The notes: generated from the sequence alone by a model not told the origin. A DNA stretch of 64,000 bases from JASMTM01 sp964441735 (GCA_964441735.1 CAYTVB010000002.1:26929-90928), one strand, 5' to 3'; numbered from the stretch's first letter, positions 44,031-52,765 are shown. Made by a program: numbers and translations.

Positions 44031-45315
44031 CCTCAACACCTCCGAAGAAGAGAGATCTAATGAAGTCGCTGAAGTTTCTTCTCCTCTTTTCTGTTGCAAG
44101 TCCTTCAGAAAATCCCATTTGTTTTGACTCCTCGTCTACAATATTTCCTAAACACGCACTGAAAACTGGATCATTGGAAACATCTTCACTTTCTTCAATA
44201 CGTGGGTTAAAACTCGTCTCATATGTTCCTACCCTTACCGGCATCTTAAGTGATTCGACCCCTGTGTCACTAAGTCCTCTAAGTTTGGCACCTCCGCCGG
44301 TAAAAACAATTCCACCAGGAATACCGTCTTCAGAATATTCAGGATGCTGATTCATAAACATCTGCACTTCTCTTCTAATCTTGTTGAGTAATTCCTTAAC
44401 CCTTGCAAATACAACGGTAGATAATTTTCTGACAGTAACTCTTTTTCTCGTTCTTTCATCCAGGCCAAAATACTCTACCGAGCTTTCTGAAGAAGGAGGA
44501 TTCATTGTTGCATAACCATTTGTAACGAGTAATCTCTCCGCTTCATCTTGAGAAGTACCCAGAACAACCGCAATGTCCCTAACAATATTCTTAATGCCCA
44601 GGGGGATTCTAGAAATGTATACAGGGAGATTCTCTTTATATATAATCAGTTCAGAAAATTCATGCCCCAATACTACACAAACTACGCCATGTTGCTTTTC
44701 AGTATCTGTTAAAACAGCTTCTGCACTGGATACAAGTGATGGAAGCAGTAAGAAATCAGATGAACCAAGTAATTCTTCAAAAAGCCTTCTGAAAACTTCC
44801 GCGCTTCTACCTTCACTTGAAACAAAAACCATTTCAACATTAAGCTTTTTTGCTTCCATGTCTACAGGATTAAATACAACCTTTTCGTCATCAAGTATGT
44901 ATTTCCTCACATACTTCTTATGAATATTTGTGTTCCCCTGTTTTAGTTTATCCTGCGATATTCTGGACATAATGTTATCTATTGTGTTTTGAGTAACAAG
45001 AACAGGGTCTTCTGAAGAAATCTCTTCTTCAACATTTTCTGAAAAAACTGAATACTCTCCATCAGTAAAGCAAATTCTAAATTCAGCTTCAATTTCTTTT
45101 CTTCCCAGTTGACCTGTAAGATCGTCAATGAGTTTTTGTACTGAAGATTTTAAGGCTACAGCGTCTTTAACATCACCATTGTCTATACCAACAGCTTTAA
45201 CGCTCCCATAAGCCTCAAAAAACATCTGTCCTGTGTTATCAGTACTAATAACCACACCTTTAACTGTGTTTGTACCCAGGTCAATCGAGACAGAATATTC
45301 TTTTCCCCTTGGCAT
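44020..45315 (-). CDS. ftsA: Cell division protein FtsA
   Basis: Actin-like membrane tether of FtsZ, 431 residues. The phosphate-1 motif SIDLGTNTVKGVV is at the N-terminus, the SHS2 insert (1C domain) at about 85-165, and the nucleotide-binding GIVFTGGGAKLRGLSD near 345. The C-terminus (RNFSDFIRSLFFGG) is a plausible amphipathic membrane-targeting helix. Followed by ftsZ and preceded 7 bases upstream by a small membrane protein in the ftsQ position. Confidence 0.94.
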   Translation of the reverse strand: MPRGKEYSVSIDLGTNTVKGVVISTDNTGQMFFEAYGSVKAVGIDNGDVKDAVALKSSVQKLIDDLTGQLGRKEIEAEFRICFTDGEYSVFSENVEEEISSEDPVLVTQNTIDNIMSRISQDKLKQGNTNIHKKYVRKYILDDEKVVFNPVDMEAKKLNVEMVFVSSEGRSAEVFRRLFEELLGSSDFLLLPSLVSSAEAVLTDTEKQHGVVCVVLGHEFSELIIYKENLPVYISRIPLGIKNIVRDIAVVLGTSQDEAERLLVTNGYATMNPPSSESSVEYFGLDERTRKRVTVRKLSTVVFARVKELLNKIRREVQMFMNQHPEYSEDGIPGGIVFTGGGAKLRGLSDTGVESLKMPVRVGTYETSFNPRIEESEDVSNDPVFSACLGNIVDEESKQMGFSEGLATEKRRRNFSDFIRSLFFGGVEDEL

Positions 45316-45322
45316 ATTTATT

Positions 45323-45964
45323 TCACCTCACCCTTAATAATTTACCATCGCTAAATAATACAAATTCACTACCATCATCGGACTTTTCAATTATCTCATA
45401 GAATGAATCATCAATTAAGCCTAATGTTTCCCATTCAAAAATTCTAACCTCTATTCCTCTTCTGAAAACAATACGTTTATTTTCAATATCCACATAGGAT
45501 GTTGTTACATTGTTGTTATCAAGCAATTCACTCATACTAACGATATCATGTATTTCCTCAATCATATCCTTTCTGATACTGTAAACTCCATCAATATCAA
45601 AAAAATCAAGACCTGTAAAAATTACATTGGTTTTCAACTCTTCAATTGTTGCAAAATCTATTATTTCAATTGACTCATTAACCCAGTAATAATTATTTTC
45701 GTAATAAAAAATATATCTTGCGCTTTTATACATTAAACGATTACCAGGAAGCTTTTCCATACCTGGTGGAACTATTATATCAGCATACCATTTCTTTACA
45801 AAGACCCCGGGAAAATCAAGTGTATATTCATTACCATTTTCAGTATATACCAGATATCTGTTATTTCGGGTTTCAGTAAAGAATACTTCCACAGTAAAAT
45901 TTGCCAGACCAATAATCCACAGACATCCTATTATGAAAAAAAGTATGAAAACTCTTCGTCTCAT
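45323..45964 (-). CDS. Single-pass membrane protein in the ftsQ position
   Basis: A 213-residue protein with a short basic start (MRRR), one transmembrane helix (VFILFFIIGCLWIIGLA, about 5-21) and an extracytoplasmic domain rich in beta-type, aromatic residues. I cannot match it to a named family. Size, topology and the place directly before ftsA are those of FtsQ/DivIB, which has a POTRA and beta domain. VEVFFTETRNNRYLVYTENG could be a diverged beta hairpin, but no POTRA signature is evident. Call by context: candidate FtsQ analogue. Confidence 0.55.
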   Translation of the reverse strand: MRRRVFILFFIIGCLWIIGLANFTVEVFFTETRNNRYLVYTENGNEYTLDFPGVFVKKWYADIIVPPGMEKLPGNRLMYKSARYIFYYENNYYWVNESIEIIDFATIEELKTNVIFTGLDFFDIDGVYSIRKDMIEEIHDIVSMSELLDNNNVTTSYVDIENKRIVFRRGIEVRIFEWETLGLIDDSFYEIIEKSDDGSEFVLFSDGKLLRVR

Positions 45965-45972
45965 AAGATATT

Positions 45973-47874
45973 CTACACATCAAGATCAGTAATTGCGAGG
46001 GCATGTCTTTTTATAAAATCCCTTCTTTCCTCGACTTCACTGCCCATTAGAATTGTAAATACTCTATCTGCTTCCTCGGCATCTTCCATCTGTATCTGAA
46101 CAAGTTTCCTTGATGAAGGATCCATTGTTGTATCCCATAATTGATCTGGATTCATTTCGCCAAGCCCTTTGTATCTGGAAAATGAATATTTTCTATCACT
46201 ATTTTCCTTAAGAAATCGCTGTAATTCTTCATCGGTATAAAAATAATGACTTTTCTTTCCAATTTCGATTTTATACAATGGTGCCTGAGCAACATAAACC
46301 TTTCCCGCTGCAATAAGCGGAGTCATATAGCGGTAGAAAAGAGTCAACAGTAATGTTGTGATATGTGCACCATCTACATCTGCATCGGTCATTATTATTA
46401 TTCTTCCATATCTTAGTTTCGAAGCATCACAATCTTCACCGATTCCAGTACCAATCGCCACAATTATATTATTAATCGTTTCATTTTTTAACAATCTATC
46501 CATACCTGCTTTTTCCACATTCAGGATTTTCCCACGGAGCGGTAAAATTGCCTGAAATCCTCTTTCTCGTGCCTGCTTTGCCGAACCACCGGCTGAATCA
46601 CCTTCAACTATGAATAGTTCTGTTGATTCCAGATCTTCAGAAACACAATCTGCAAGCTTACCTGGCAATGTTGTATTTTCCAGTACATTCTTTCTTCTTA
46701 TCATTTCTCTGGCTTTCTTGGCTGCCAGTCTCGCCTTCGCTGCTTCCAGGGCTTTGCTCAATATTGCTTTAACTTCGGTCTTATTCATCTCAATAACTTC
46801 AGATAATTTCTCTCTTACCACTTTAAGTACAGCTTCATAAGCTTCTTCATTTCCAAGCTTTGCCTTTGTTTGTCCTTCAAATTGAGGCTCCTTAATTAGA
46901 ATACTCAAGATCGCGGTTAATCCTTCTCTAATATCTTCTCCATGAAAGTTGTCGTCTTTCTTTTTCAACACATTGAATTCTTTAGCATAATCATTGAAAA
47001 CTCTTGTAAGCACCGTTTTTAATGCTGTAAGATGCGTTCCGCCCTCAATGGTTTTTACATTATTTACGAAGGTCATAATTTTCTCATCGTAAGAGGCAGT
47101 AAATTGTAATGAAAGTTGGACCTTTATTTCATTGAACTCGCCTTCAATATAATATGGCTCTTTATTGATAACTCGTCTTTTTTTGTTAATGGCTTTTACA
47201 TATTCAACAATTCCGCCATCAAAATCAAAGGTTCTCTTTTCTCCTATTCTTTTATCTTCAAATGTAATTTTTACGCCCGGATTAAGATAGGCTAATTCTT
47301 TGAACTTAGATTCAAGAATGTCAAAATCAAAATCCGTTGTACTAAACACACTTTTATCAGGTCTGAAAGATGTTTCAGTCCCGGTAAGTTTTGTTTCACC
47401 TATTATTTCAACAGATGTCACGGGTCTGCCCTGCTCGTATATCTGTCTATAAACCTTTCCATCTCGATATATTTTAACTTCAAGCCATTCAGAAAGCGCA
47501 TTTACCACTGAAACTCCAACTCCATGTAATCCTCCACTGATCTTGTAAGTGTCTTTGGAGAACTTTCCTCCAGCGTGAAGTGTAGTCATTACAACCTCTA
47601 ATGCACTGCTTCCCGTATCAGGATGAATATCAACCGGTATTCCTCTTCCATTATCTGTTATTATTACACTTCCATCCTTTTCAATGTTTATAGTAATCAG
47701 GTCACATTCTCCAGCAACAACCTCATCAATACTGTTATCAAGTACCTCATAAACCAAATGATGTAAACCTGCTTTTCCGGTAGAACCTATATACATCCCG
47801 GGTCTTTTCCTTACCGGATCAAGACCTTTAAGTATCTTTATACTCTGCGCATCATATATTTTTTTCTCTTCCAC
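45973..47874 (-). CDS. gyrB: DNA gyrase subunit B
   Basis: ATPase subunit of type II topoisomerase, 633 residues. The GHKL ATP site is LDNSIDEVVAGECD and ITDNGRGIPVDIHP, with GGLHGVGVSVVNALS. The TOPRIM domain carries VEGDSAGGSAKQARER near residue 417 and the IIMTDADVDGAHI magnesium site; the C-terminus contains YKGLGEMNPDQLW. ParE is the alternative, but length and motif detail fit GyrB. It lies 69 bases from dciA. Confidence 0.93.
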   Translation of the reverse strand: MEEKKIYDAQSIKILKGLDPVRKRPGMYIGSTGKAGLHHLVYEVLDNSIDEVVAGECDLITINIEKDGSVIITDNGRGIPVDIHPDTGSSALEVVMTTLHAGGKFSKDTYKISGGLHGVGVSVVNALSEWLEVKIYRDGKVYRQIYEQGRPVTSVEIIGETKLTGTETSFRPDKSVFSTTDFDFDILESKFKELAYLNPGVKITFEDKRIGEKRTFDFDGGIVEYVKAINKKRRVINKEPYYIEGEFNEIKVQLSLQFTASYDEKIMTFVNNVKTIEGGTHLTALKTVLTRVFNDYAKEFNVLKKKDDNFHGEDIREGLTAILSILIKEPQFEGQTKAKLGNEEAYEAVLKVVREKLSEVIEMNKTEVKAILSKALEAAKARLAAKKAREMIRRKNVLENTTLPGKLADCVSEDLESTELFIVEGDSAGGSAKQARERGFQAILPLRGKILNVEKAGMDRLLKNETINNIIVAIGTGIGEDCDASKLRYGRIIIMTDADVDGAHITTLLLTLFYRYMTPLIAAGKVYVAQAPLYKIEIGKKSHYFYTDEELQRFLKENSDRKYSFSRYKGLGEMNPDQLWDTTMDPSSRKLVQIQMEDAEEADRVFTILMGSEVEERRDFIKRHALAITDLDV

Positions 47875-47943
47875 TTTTACACCTCCGTATCTACTGGAAT
47901 TTCTCTAACTTCATCTATATCTATTTCTTATCGCAACGAATCA

Positions 47944-48243
47944 TTATTGCCCTGTTCTTATACTAATATTTTTTACCAATCTTGTACCGAGTTTTTCATT
48001 TATTTTTGATAATATCTGTTCTTTTCTCAATAAAAGTTCAGACTTCCAGACTCCATCATCCGCAACAATAATCAATAAGCCATTATCGAAATCCCTAACC
48101 TTACAATGTTTTGATACTGATTTTCCAAAAATACTCTCCCATTCTTCAACCAGGATTCTTTTTACTTTAAGAGTTTTGAATATGTAATTTCTTCTGGAAA
48201 GTATGTCAAATACTTCCGCCATGGTTTTGTAATTTTTTTTCAT
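47944..48243 (-). CDS. DciA-like protein (DUF721)
   Basis: A 99-residue protein with the DUF721 pattern: W-x-x-I-x-G (EEWESIFGKSVSKHCKVRDF), a short beta stretch (GLLIIVADDGVWKSEL), then LRKEQILSKINEKLG and a final VKNISIRTG. DciA helps deliver the replicative helicase in bacteria lacking DnaC/DnaI. The ATG at 48243 follows GGAAGG by 7 bases. Its place just before gyrB mirrors the dciA-gyrB pairing of Actinobacteria and supports the call. Confidence 0.75.
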   Translation of the reverse strand: MKKNYKTMAEVFDILSRRNYIFKTLKVKRILVEEWESIFGKSVSKHCKVRDFDNGLLIIVADDGVWKSELLLRKEQILSKINEKLGTRLVKNISIRTGQ

Positions 48244-49091
48244 TGTATACCTTCCCAATTATCGTCTTTAGTCATTACATAACCCTCAAAATTATCAAGC
48301 AGTATTCGTGTCAAACCATCTGTGAAATCTTCAATCATAACCTTATCTTCTATTTTTCTTATTGGAACGAGTCCCATACTTGTATGTGATAAGAAAAGTT
48401 CATCAGCAGTAAACAATTCCCATGATTTTACTTTTCTTTCCTCTACAGGTATGTCCATTGCTCTGGCAAGACTGAGAATATTTTCTCTTGTTACTCCAGG
48501 TAGTACACCAGATTTAATGTCTGGAGTAATAAGCTTTTCATTTTTCACAATAAAAACATTCGTGTAAGAACCTTCCGTTACATTGCCCTTTTCATTCAGC
48601 ATCAGTAAATCATAACTATCAGCTAGAAATTTCTTGGTTAGTGTAATCCATGGAGATCCATAAACTTTTACTGCTGGAGGCATAATATCCCCAGAGGGTT
48701 TTAAATAGGGAGACAGTGCTACCCTTACACCCAACTCATAAATATCCTTTAATATGCTGGTTTCGAGTTTTTCAAAAAGCAAACACATACTTTCTGTTTC
48801 AGAAGGAAACTGAACGATTTTTATTCTAAATTCATCAGCATTATTTTTTGCATTATATTCTATTCCTTCAGTTACCAGTTCAACTAATTTTTCGAAATCT
48901 ATCGAAGGTTCCATCGAAAAAAAAGCAAGCGTTCTTTTCAGTCTTTTATAATGTTTTTTCAAAGCAAAAGGCAGTTTATTGTATGTTCTCAAAACCTCAT
49001 AAGCAAACTGACCCATAGCCGGGACAATATTTTTAATATTGATTAAGCTTTCTTCATCAGATTTCCACTGACTCGCAACATAATTCAGCAT
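48240..49091 (-). CDS. Class IV aminotransferase (branched-chain / aminodeoxychorismate lyase family)
   Basis: A fold-type IV PLP protein of 283 residues. AVKVYGSPWITLTKKF near residue 147 holds the likely PLP lysine, GNVTEGSYTNVFIVKNEKL near 180 and GVLPGVTRENIL near 209 are the family signature, and ELFLSHTSMGLVPI is near 245. The sequence is close to IlvE, PabC and D-amino-acid transaminase alike; specificity is not decided. Its 5' end overlaps mtaB by 35 bases and its 3' end overlaps the dciA-like gene by 4. Confidence 0.82.
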   Translation of the reverse strand: MLNYVASQWKSDEESLINIKNIVPAMGQFAYEVLRTYNKLPFALKKHYKRLKRTLAFFSMEPSIDFEKLVELVTEGIEYNAKNNADEFRIKIVQFPSETESMCLLFEKLETSILKDIYELGVRVALSPYLKPSGDIMPPAVKVYGSPWITLTKKFLADSYDLLMLNEKGNVTEGSYTNVFIVKNEKLITPDIKSGVLPGVTRENILSLARAMDIPVEERKVKSWELFTADELFLSHTSMGLVPIRKIEDKVMIEDFTDGLTRILLDNFEGYVMTKDDNWEGIQ

Positions 49092-50346
49092 TTGAAAACG
49101 CCCCCGATCTTCCTGTTTTTATAATTCTGACCTTAATAAAACCTTCTGTATCTACATTATCAATTTTATGCTGAATGTAGTATTCATCATATCCTATGCT
49201 ATGACCATCAGATGTGCTTTCAACTAATACGGTACTTCTCTTCCCTTCCTGAGATTTTAAATAACTTCTGCTGCTTTTTTCTGCAATATCTTTTAACTGT
49301 TTCGATCTATTCTTCTTAACAGTTCCTGATATTCTGTTTTTCATTGTATACGCTTCTGTACCGGGTCTTGGTGAAAAACGGAAAATGTGCACCTTCAAAA
49401 ATTCCATTTTTCTTACAAATAAACATGTTTCTTCAAATTCTTTGTTTGTTTCACCGGGAAAACCCACTATAATATCTGTCGTAAATGAAAAACGCCTGTT
49501 TCTTAGTCTGAACTTTTTTACTATTGACTCATATAGCTCTGTTGAATAACCTCTTCTCATACATCTCAAAACACTGTTTGAACCACTCTGCAATGAGAGA
49601 TGAAGATGCTGCGTAATTTTATCATGATTGGCAATATAATTAATTAATTCATTACTTACAACTCTTGGATCTATGGAGCTTAATCTTAAACGCCAGTTAC
49701 CGGGAACAGATGACAAAGTCCGGAGTAACTCGAGTAAACTATCATTAATATCATGTCCGTAATAACCAATGTTAATGCCTGTCAAAACAATTTCACGGTA
49801 ACCGTTATTCACCAGATTTCTGAGTTCATCCAGTACCAAAACCCTTTCTTTGCTTTTAACACGATTCCCTCTTGCAAGACGAATTCTGCAGTATGTGCAA
49901 TTGTTTATACAGCCATCCTGTATCGCTAGATAAGCCCTTGTTCTTTTACCTAGTCCTTTTTTCACAACCAGTTGTTCTTCCTCATTTACTGTAACTGGTT
50001 CTGAGCCTTCAAAAACATCGTTAACTATATTATTTATATATCCTTTTTCCTTAATTCCACCAACATAATCAAAATCCAATAACTCAAAATCTTCAGCTGA
50101 AAGTTCGGAATAACATCCAACTGCAAGAAATAAAGCTCCGGGATTTTCCCTTTTCAATCGTCTATACAATTGTCTTGTCTTTCTTTCAACTTCCGCAGTG
50201 ACCGTACACGTATTAATTATAAATAGATCAGCCTTTTCCTTCTCAATTTTAACGTTGTAATTATGCGATAGATTTTCTCGCATAACTTCTGTTTCATATT
50301 GATTTAATTTACATCCGAAGGTAAATATTGAAACCTTTTTTTTCAT
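49057..50346 (-). CDS. mtaB: tRNA-t6A37 methylthiotransferase (MtaB-type)
   Basis: Radical SAM enzyme of 429 residues that adds a methylthio group to t6A37 of tRNAs reading ANN codons. The N-terminal UPF0004 domain begins SIFTFGCKLNQYETEVM, with three cysteines for one [4Fe-4S] cluster. The radical SAM motif is CINNCTYC (C-x3-C-x2-C) near residue 145, and a C-terminal TRAM domain ends the protein. The FGCKLNQYE opening favours MtaB over MiaB. It overlaps the CBS gene by 4 bases. Confidence 0.9.
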   Translation of the reverse strand: MKKKVSIFTFGCKLNQYETEVMRENLSHNYNVKIEKEKADLFIINTCTVTAEVERKTRQLYRRLKRENPGALFLAVGCYSELSAEDFELLDFDYVGGIKEKGYINNIVNDVFEGSEPVTVNEEEQLVVKKGLGKRTRAYLAIQDGCINNCTYCRIRLARGNRVKSKERVLVLDELRNLVNNGYREIVLTGINIGYYGHDINDSLLELLRTLSSVPGNWRLRLSSIDPRVVSNELINYIANHDKITQHLHLSLQSGSNSVLRCMRRGYSTELYESIVKKFRLRNRRFSFTTDIIVGFPGETNKEFEETCLFVRKMEFLKVHIFRFSPRPGTEAYTMKNRISGTVKKNRSKQLKDIAEKSSRSYLKSQEGKRSTVLVESTSDGHSIGYDEYYIQHKIDNVDTEGFIKVRIIKTGRSGAFSNAELCCESVEI

Positions 50347-50798
50347 TCCGAATTTATTTTTCCCTCCAGCCCAACTTTTATTAGATAAAGTCTATTGATA
50401 TAACCCAATAACCTCGATTCATCATCCACAACTGGTACTGTTTTAAGACCCTTTTTTATAAGCAGGTCAGCAGCATGTAATGTTGTGTCTTCAGGTGTGA
50501 CGGTTATGGCTGGAGAGAACATATGCTCTGAAACAGGATCATTCCTGATTTCCTTTAATTTGCTCATAAATTGGTGAGTATCCGGAATAAATGAAGCACT
50601 TCTAAGCAGGCTAAAGTAACTGGGAAGTGAGCTTTTAATAACATCACTTTCACTCAAAAAACCAATAACTCTATATTCTTCATCGACAACAGGTAATCCT
50701 GTTCTCATTTTTCTCAAGCACGCCACAACAAAATCTTCAACTGTTTCATCTTCGAAAATAGCTGATACATCTCTTATCATGGCATCTTTAACCTTCAT
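50343..50798 (-). CDS. Two-CBS-domain protein
   Basis: A stand-alone pair of CBS domains, 151 residues: MKVKDAMIRDVSAIFEDETV with GLPVVDEEYRVIGFLSESDV, then ITVTPEDTTLHAADLLIKKG with TVPVVDDESRLLGYINRLYL. Such pairs bind adenine nucleotides and signal energy state. The partner is unknown. It lies between pfkB (4-base gap) and mtaB (4-base overlap). Confidence 0.88.
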   Translation of the reverse strand: MKVKDAMIRDVSAIFEDETVEDFVVACLRKMRTGLPVVDEEYRVIGFLSESDVIKSSLPSYFSLLRSASFIPDTHQFMSKLKEIRNDPVSEHMFSPAITVTPEDTTLHAADLLIKKGLKTVPVVDDESRLLGYINRLYLIKVGLEGKINSE

Positions 50799-50802
50799 TG
50801 GA

Positions 50803-51762
50803 TCACCTCAATCTGCTCACATCAAAGGTATCCATGTTGCTCTGAATATCTTTTGCTGTGAAAAACTCTTTGCCTACAAATCTACTTTCTGTAACAGCAG
50901 CTGCCATTCCAACCTTTGCTGCTTCAAAAAGTTCTTGTTCGTTTTCCAGTAAACTATATGTGGTTCCTGCAACAAAACTGTCTCCTGTGCCAAACAAATG
51001 TGATTGCTCTACACGTGCTTTCGTTTTCATAAGCCATACGCCTTCTTCAGTGGCAATTATATCTCCTTCAATTTCATAAGAAATTATTGCCATTTTATTT
51101 CCATATTCAATTATCTCTTGAGCAACTTCGACATAATCATCCAGTCCGGTAAGCTTTTTGCCAAAAAGCTCTTTGCCACTCCTCAAATCGGGTTTGGCAA
51201 CTGTATAATGTCCCTTTTTTAGTGCCTCTTCAAAATGTTTCCCTATTGATTCACCTATAACTATTTTTCCTGATTCTTTAGCCAGAGATGCTAAAACAGA
51301 ATAATAATCTTCAGGAACACCTGGGGGAACACTTCCGGAAATTACAACTGATTTTACTCTGTTCAAGGTTATCTCATATCTTCTTCTTAACATTTTCAAT
51401 GTTCTTTCATCTATAAGTGGCCCAGAAGAATTTATCTCTGTAAAAGTATCGTTAACCTGATCAATGATTGCAATATTCTCACGTGTCTCTTCATCAACGT
51501 AACAAAAATGAGAGGTTACGATATCGCTTGCTTCTCTCAATCGCCTTTCAACAACTGCACCGATAAATCCCCCCAAAAAACCCATAGCTATACTTGGAAT
51601 CTCTAAACCAGATAATATCAAAGAAACATTAATGCCTTTACCACCTGGCTCCATCTTAGAATACTTTTGATTTCTTATCCTGCGCATTTCGTTAACTTTA
51701 AAATTATCAACAATTAATTCCCTGTCAAGTGCAGGGTTGAGAGTTACAGTAAGAACGTTCAA
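50803..51762 (-). CDS. PfkB-family 1-phosphofructokinase-like sugar kinase
   Basis: A ribokinase-fold kinase of 319 residues. TLNPALDRELIVDNF opens as in FruK/LacC, PGGKGINVSLILSGL near residue 39 is PfkB signature 1, and LFGTGDSFVAGTTYSL near 250 has the catalytic Asp of signature 2. Likely 1-phosphofructokinase or tagatose-6-phosphate kinase. No PTS genes are nearby and it sits in an information-processing gene run, so the substrate is open. Confidence 0.85.
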   Translation of the reverse strand: MNVLTVTLNPALDRELIVDNFKVNEMRRIRNQKYSKMEPGGKGINVSLILSGLEIPSIAMGFLGGFIGAVVERRLREASDIVTSHFCYVDEETRENIAIIDQVNDTFTEINSSGPLIDERTLKMLRRRYEITLNRVKSVVISGSVPPGVPEDYYSVLASLAKESGKIVIGESIGKHFEEALKKGHYTVAKPDLRSGKELFGKKLTGLDDYVEVAQEIIEYGNKMAIISYEIEGDIIATEEGVWLMKTKARVEQSHLFGTGDSFVAGTTYSLLENEQELFEAAKVGMAAAVTESRFVGKEFFTAKDIQSNMDTFDVSRLR

Positions 51763-51787
51763 AATTTTACACTCCTATCCTGGAATT

Positions 51788-52498
51788 TCAGGAAACAACA
51801 TATTTTTCTGGAGTTCCTACATATGAAATTTTACCATCTTTTAAAGAAATTAACAAATCACATATGTCTAAAAGCCTCAATGCATAGCGACTAGAAAGCA
51901 AAACCGTCCGGTCTTTCTTTGACTGATATATCATATTTTTTACGTGTATAGAACTCTCATCATCAAGATGGTCTATGATACTGTCAAGTATTACCATTGA
52001 TGGATTTCGAGCAAGTGTTGAGTATATTAAAAGCAAAATTCTTTGATATGGAAGAAGTTTATTTAAACTTGTCCTTGGAGAATAGGACAAAATATCCTCT
52101 ATATGAAGCGACCTTATTAAATCTAGATCATAGTCAGGTAAATCTTCGAAACTAAAATTATTTCCCTTTATTAATCTAAAAAATTCCTTTAAACTGAAAT
52201 CATTTAATGCATTCAAAAAAGATGTGTCCACATACGCAATATCATTTCTGAGCTCTTTTCTATCATACTCCTCTATCCTTCTACCAAAGGGCTCTACTAT
52301 GCCATCACCGTAAAGATGCTCAAAAAGTTCTTCATTAAGATGAAGCAAAGTCCTTAATAACATGGATTTTCCAGATCCTCTTGAACCGTAAAAAAGCACA
52401 ATTCGACCTTTTGGAATAGAGAAACTTATATCCTTGAGAACCCTTTCATTGTTTATATAAAGATTGAAGTCTTTAACGATAAGAGCAGTCTCACTCAT
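51788..52498 (-). CDS. Degenerate ABC-type ATPase
   Basis: A 236-residue ABC nucleotide-binding domain with intact Walker A (FYGSRGSGKSMLLR). Most catalytic motifs are altered: the LSGGQ signature region reads LNKLLPYQRILLL, the Walker B Asp is followed by Ser instead of Glu (MVILDSIID), and the switch His is not present (TVLLSSRYALR). It probably binds but hydrolyses ATP poorly. No permease is adjacent. The ATG at 52498 follows AAAGGAG and lies in the loop of a 10-bp hairpin, overlapping the stop of an upstream mini-ORF. The role is unknown; it may act as a regulator rather than in transport. Confidence 0.7.
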   Translation of the reverse strand: MSETALIVKDFNLYINNERVLKDISFSIPKGRIVLFYGSRGSGKSMLLRTLLHLNEELFEHLYGDGIVEPFGRRIEEYDRKELRNDIAYVDTSFLNALNDFSLKEFFRLIKGNNFSFEDLPDYDLDLIRSLHIEDILSYSPRTSLNKLLPYQRILLLIYSTLARNPSMVILDSIIDHLDDESSIHVKNMIYQSKKDRTVLLSSRYALRLLDICDLLISLKDGKISYVGTPEKYVVS

Positions 52499-52508
52499 GA
52501 GACTGCTC
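52483..52508 (-). promoter_or_regulatory. Hairpin presenting the ABC ATPase start codon
   Basis: Perfect 10-base arms, GAGCAGTCTC and GAGACTGCTC (52483-52492 and 52499-52508 on the plus strand), leave a 6-base loop. On the mRNA the loop is ATGAGT, the start of the ABC gene, and the 5' arm takes in part of its ribosome binding site. The upstream mini-ORF stops inside the hairpin (TGA, 52491-52493). There is no T-run, so it is not a terminator. Confidence 0.75.
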
Positions 52509-52673
52509 CTTTCTTTCATTTCCATTATTACATGATAATCGACTTCTTATAACGTCCTGTGTAGCTTCTTTATCACCGTTCTTGTTCATTTTAATAAGAT
52601 CAATCTGGGCAACAACTTTGGGACTAGATTGAAATCTTTTCTTACTAGATCTGGATGAATTTTTATCCATCAT
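52491..52673 (-). CDS. Small basic protein or leader ORF, 60 residues
   Basis: No family is recognised. The product is hydrophilic and rich in Lys, Ser, Asn and Arg (starts MMDKNSSRSSKKRFQSSPKV). The first ATG has a good ribosome binding site (GGGAG, 7 bases upstream), which supports translation. The end overlaps the start of the ABC ATPase gene by 8 bases. It may be a true small protein or serve mainly to open the hairpin over the ABC start. Confidence 0.5.
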   Translation of the reverse strand: MMDKNSSRSSKKRFQSSPKVVAQIDLIKMNKNGDKEATQDVIRSRLSCNNGNERKEQSHE

Positions 52674-52676
52674 ATC

Positions 52677-52753
52677 ACGTCTCCCTCATTGATTGCATAT
52701 TAATTATACAAAAATTGGTTTTCTGAATAATGATAAGTTATTTAAGGAGACGT
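52677..52753 (-). promoter_or_regulatory. Intergenic segment with -10 element and complementary arms
   Basis: On the minus strand a perfect TATAAT follows TTTTTG, without a good -35. The sequence ACGTCTCC just after rpoD (plus 52746-52753) is complementary to GGAGACGT (plus 52677-52684), which includes the ribosome binding site of the 60-residue ORF. In a read-through transcript the site could be paired; a transcript from the internal -10 would lack the upstream arm. Confidence 0.35.
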
Positions 52754-52765
52754 TTCTTTTTTGTG

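Noticed and set aside
45973..47874. ParE (topoisomerase IV) instead of GyrB
   Set aside because: Length and motif context fit GyrB and no parC-like gene is adjacent; a phylogeny would settle it.
52483..52508. The 10-bp hairpin as a transcription terminator of the mini-ORF
   Set aside because: No T-run follows on the minus strand and the ABC start codon lies in the loop.
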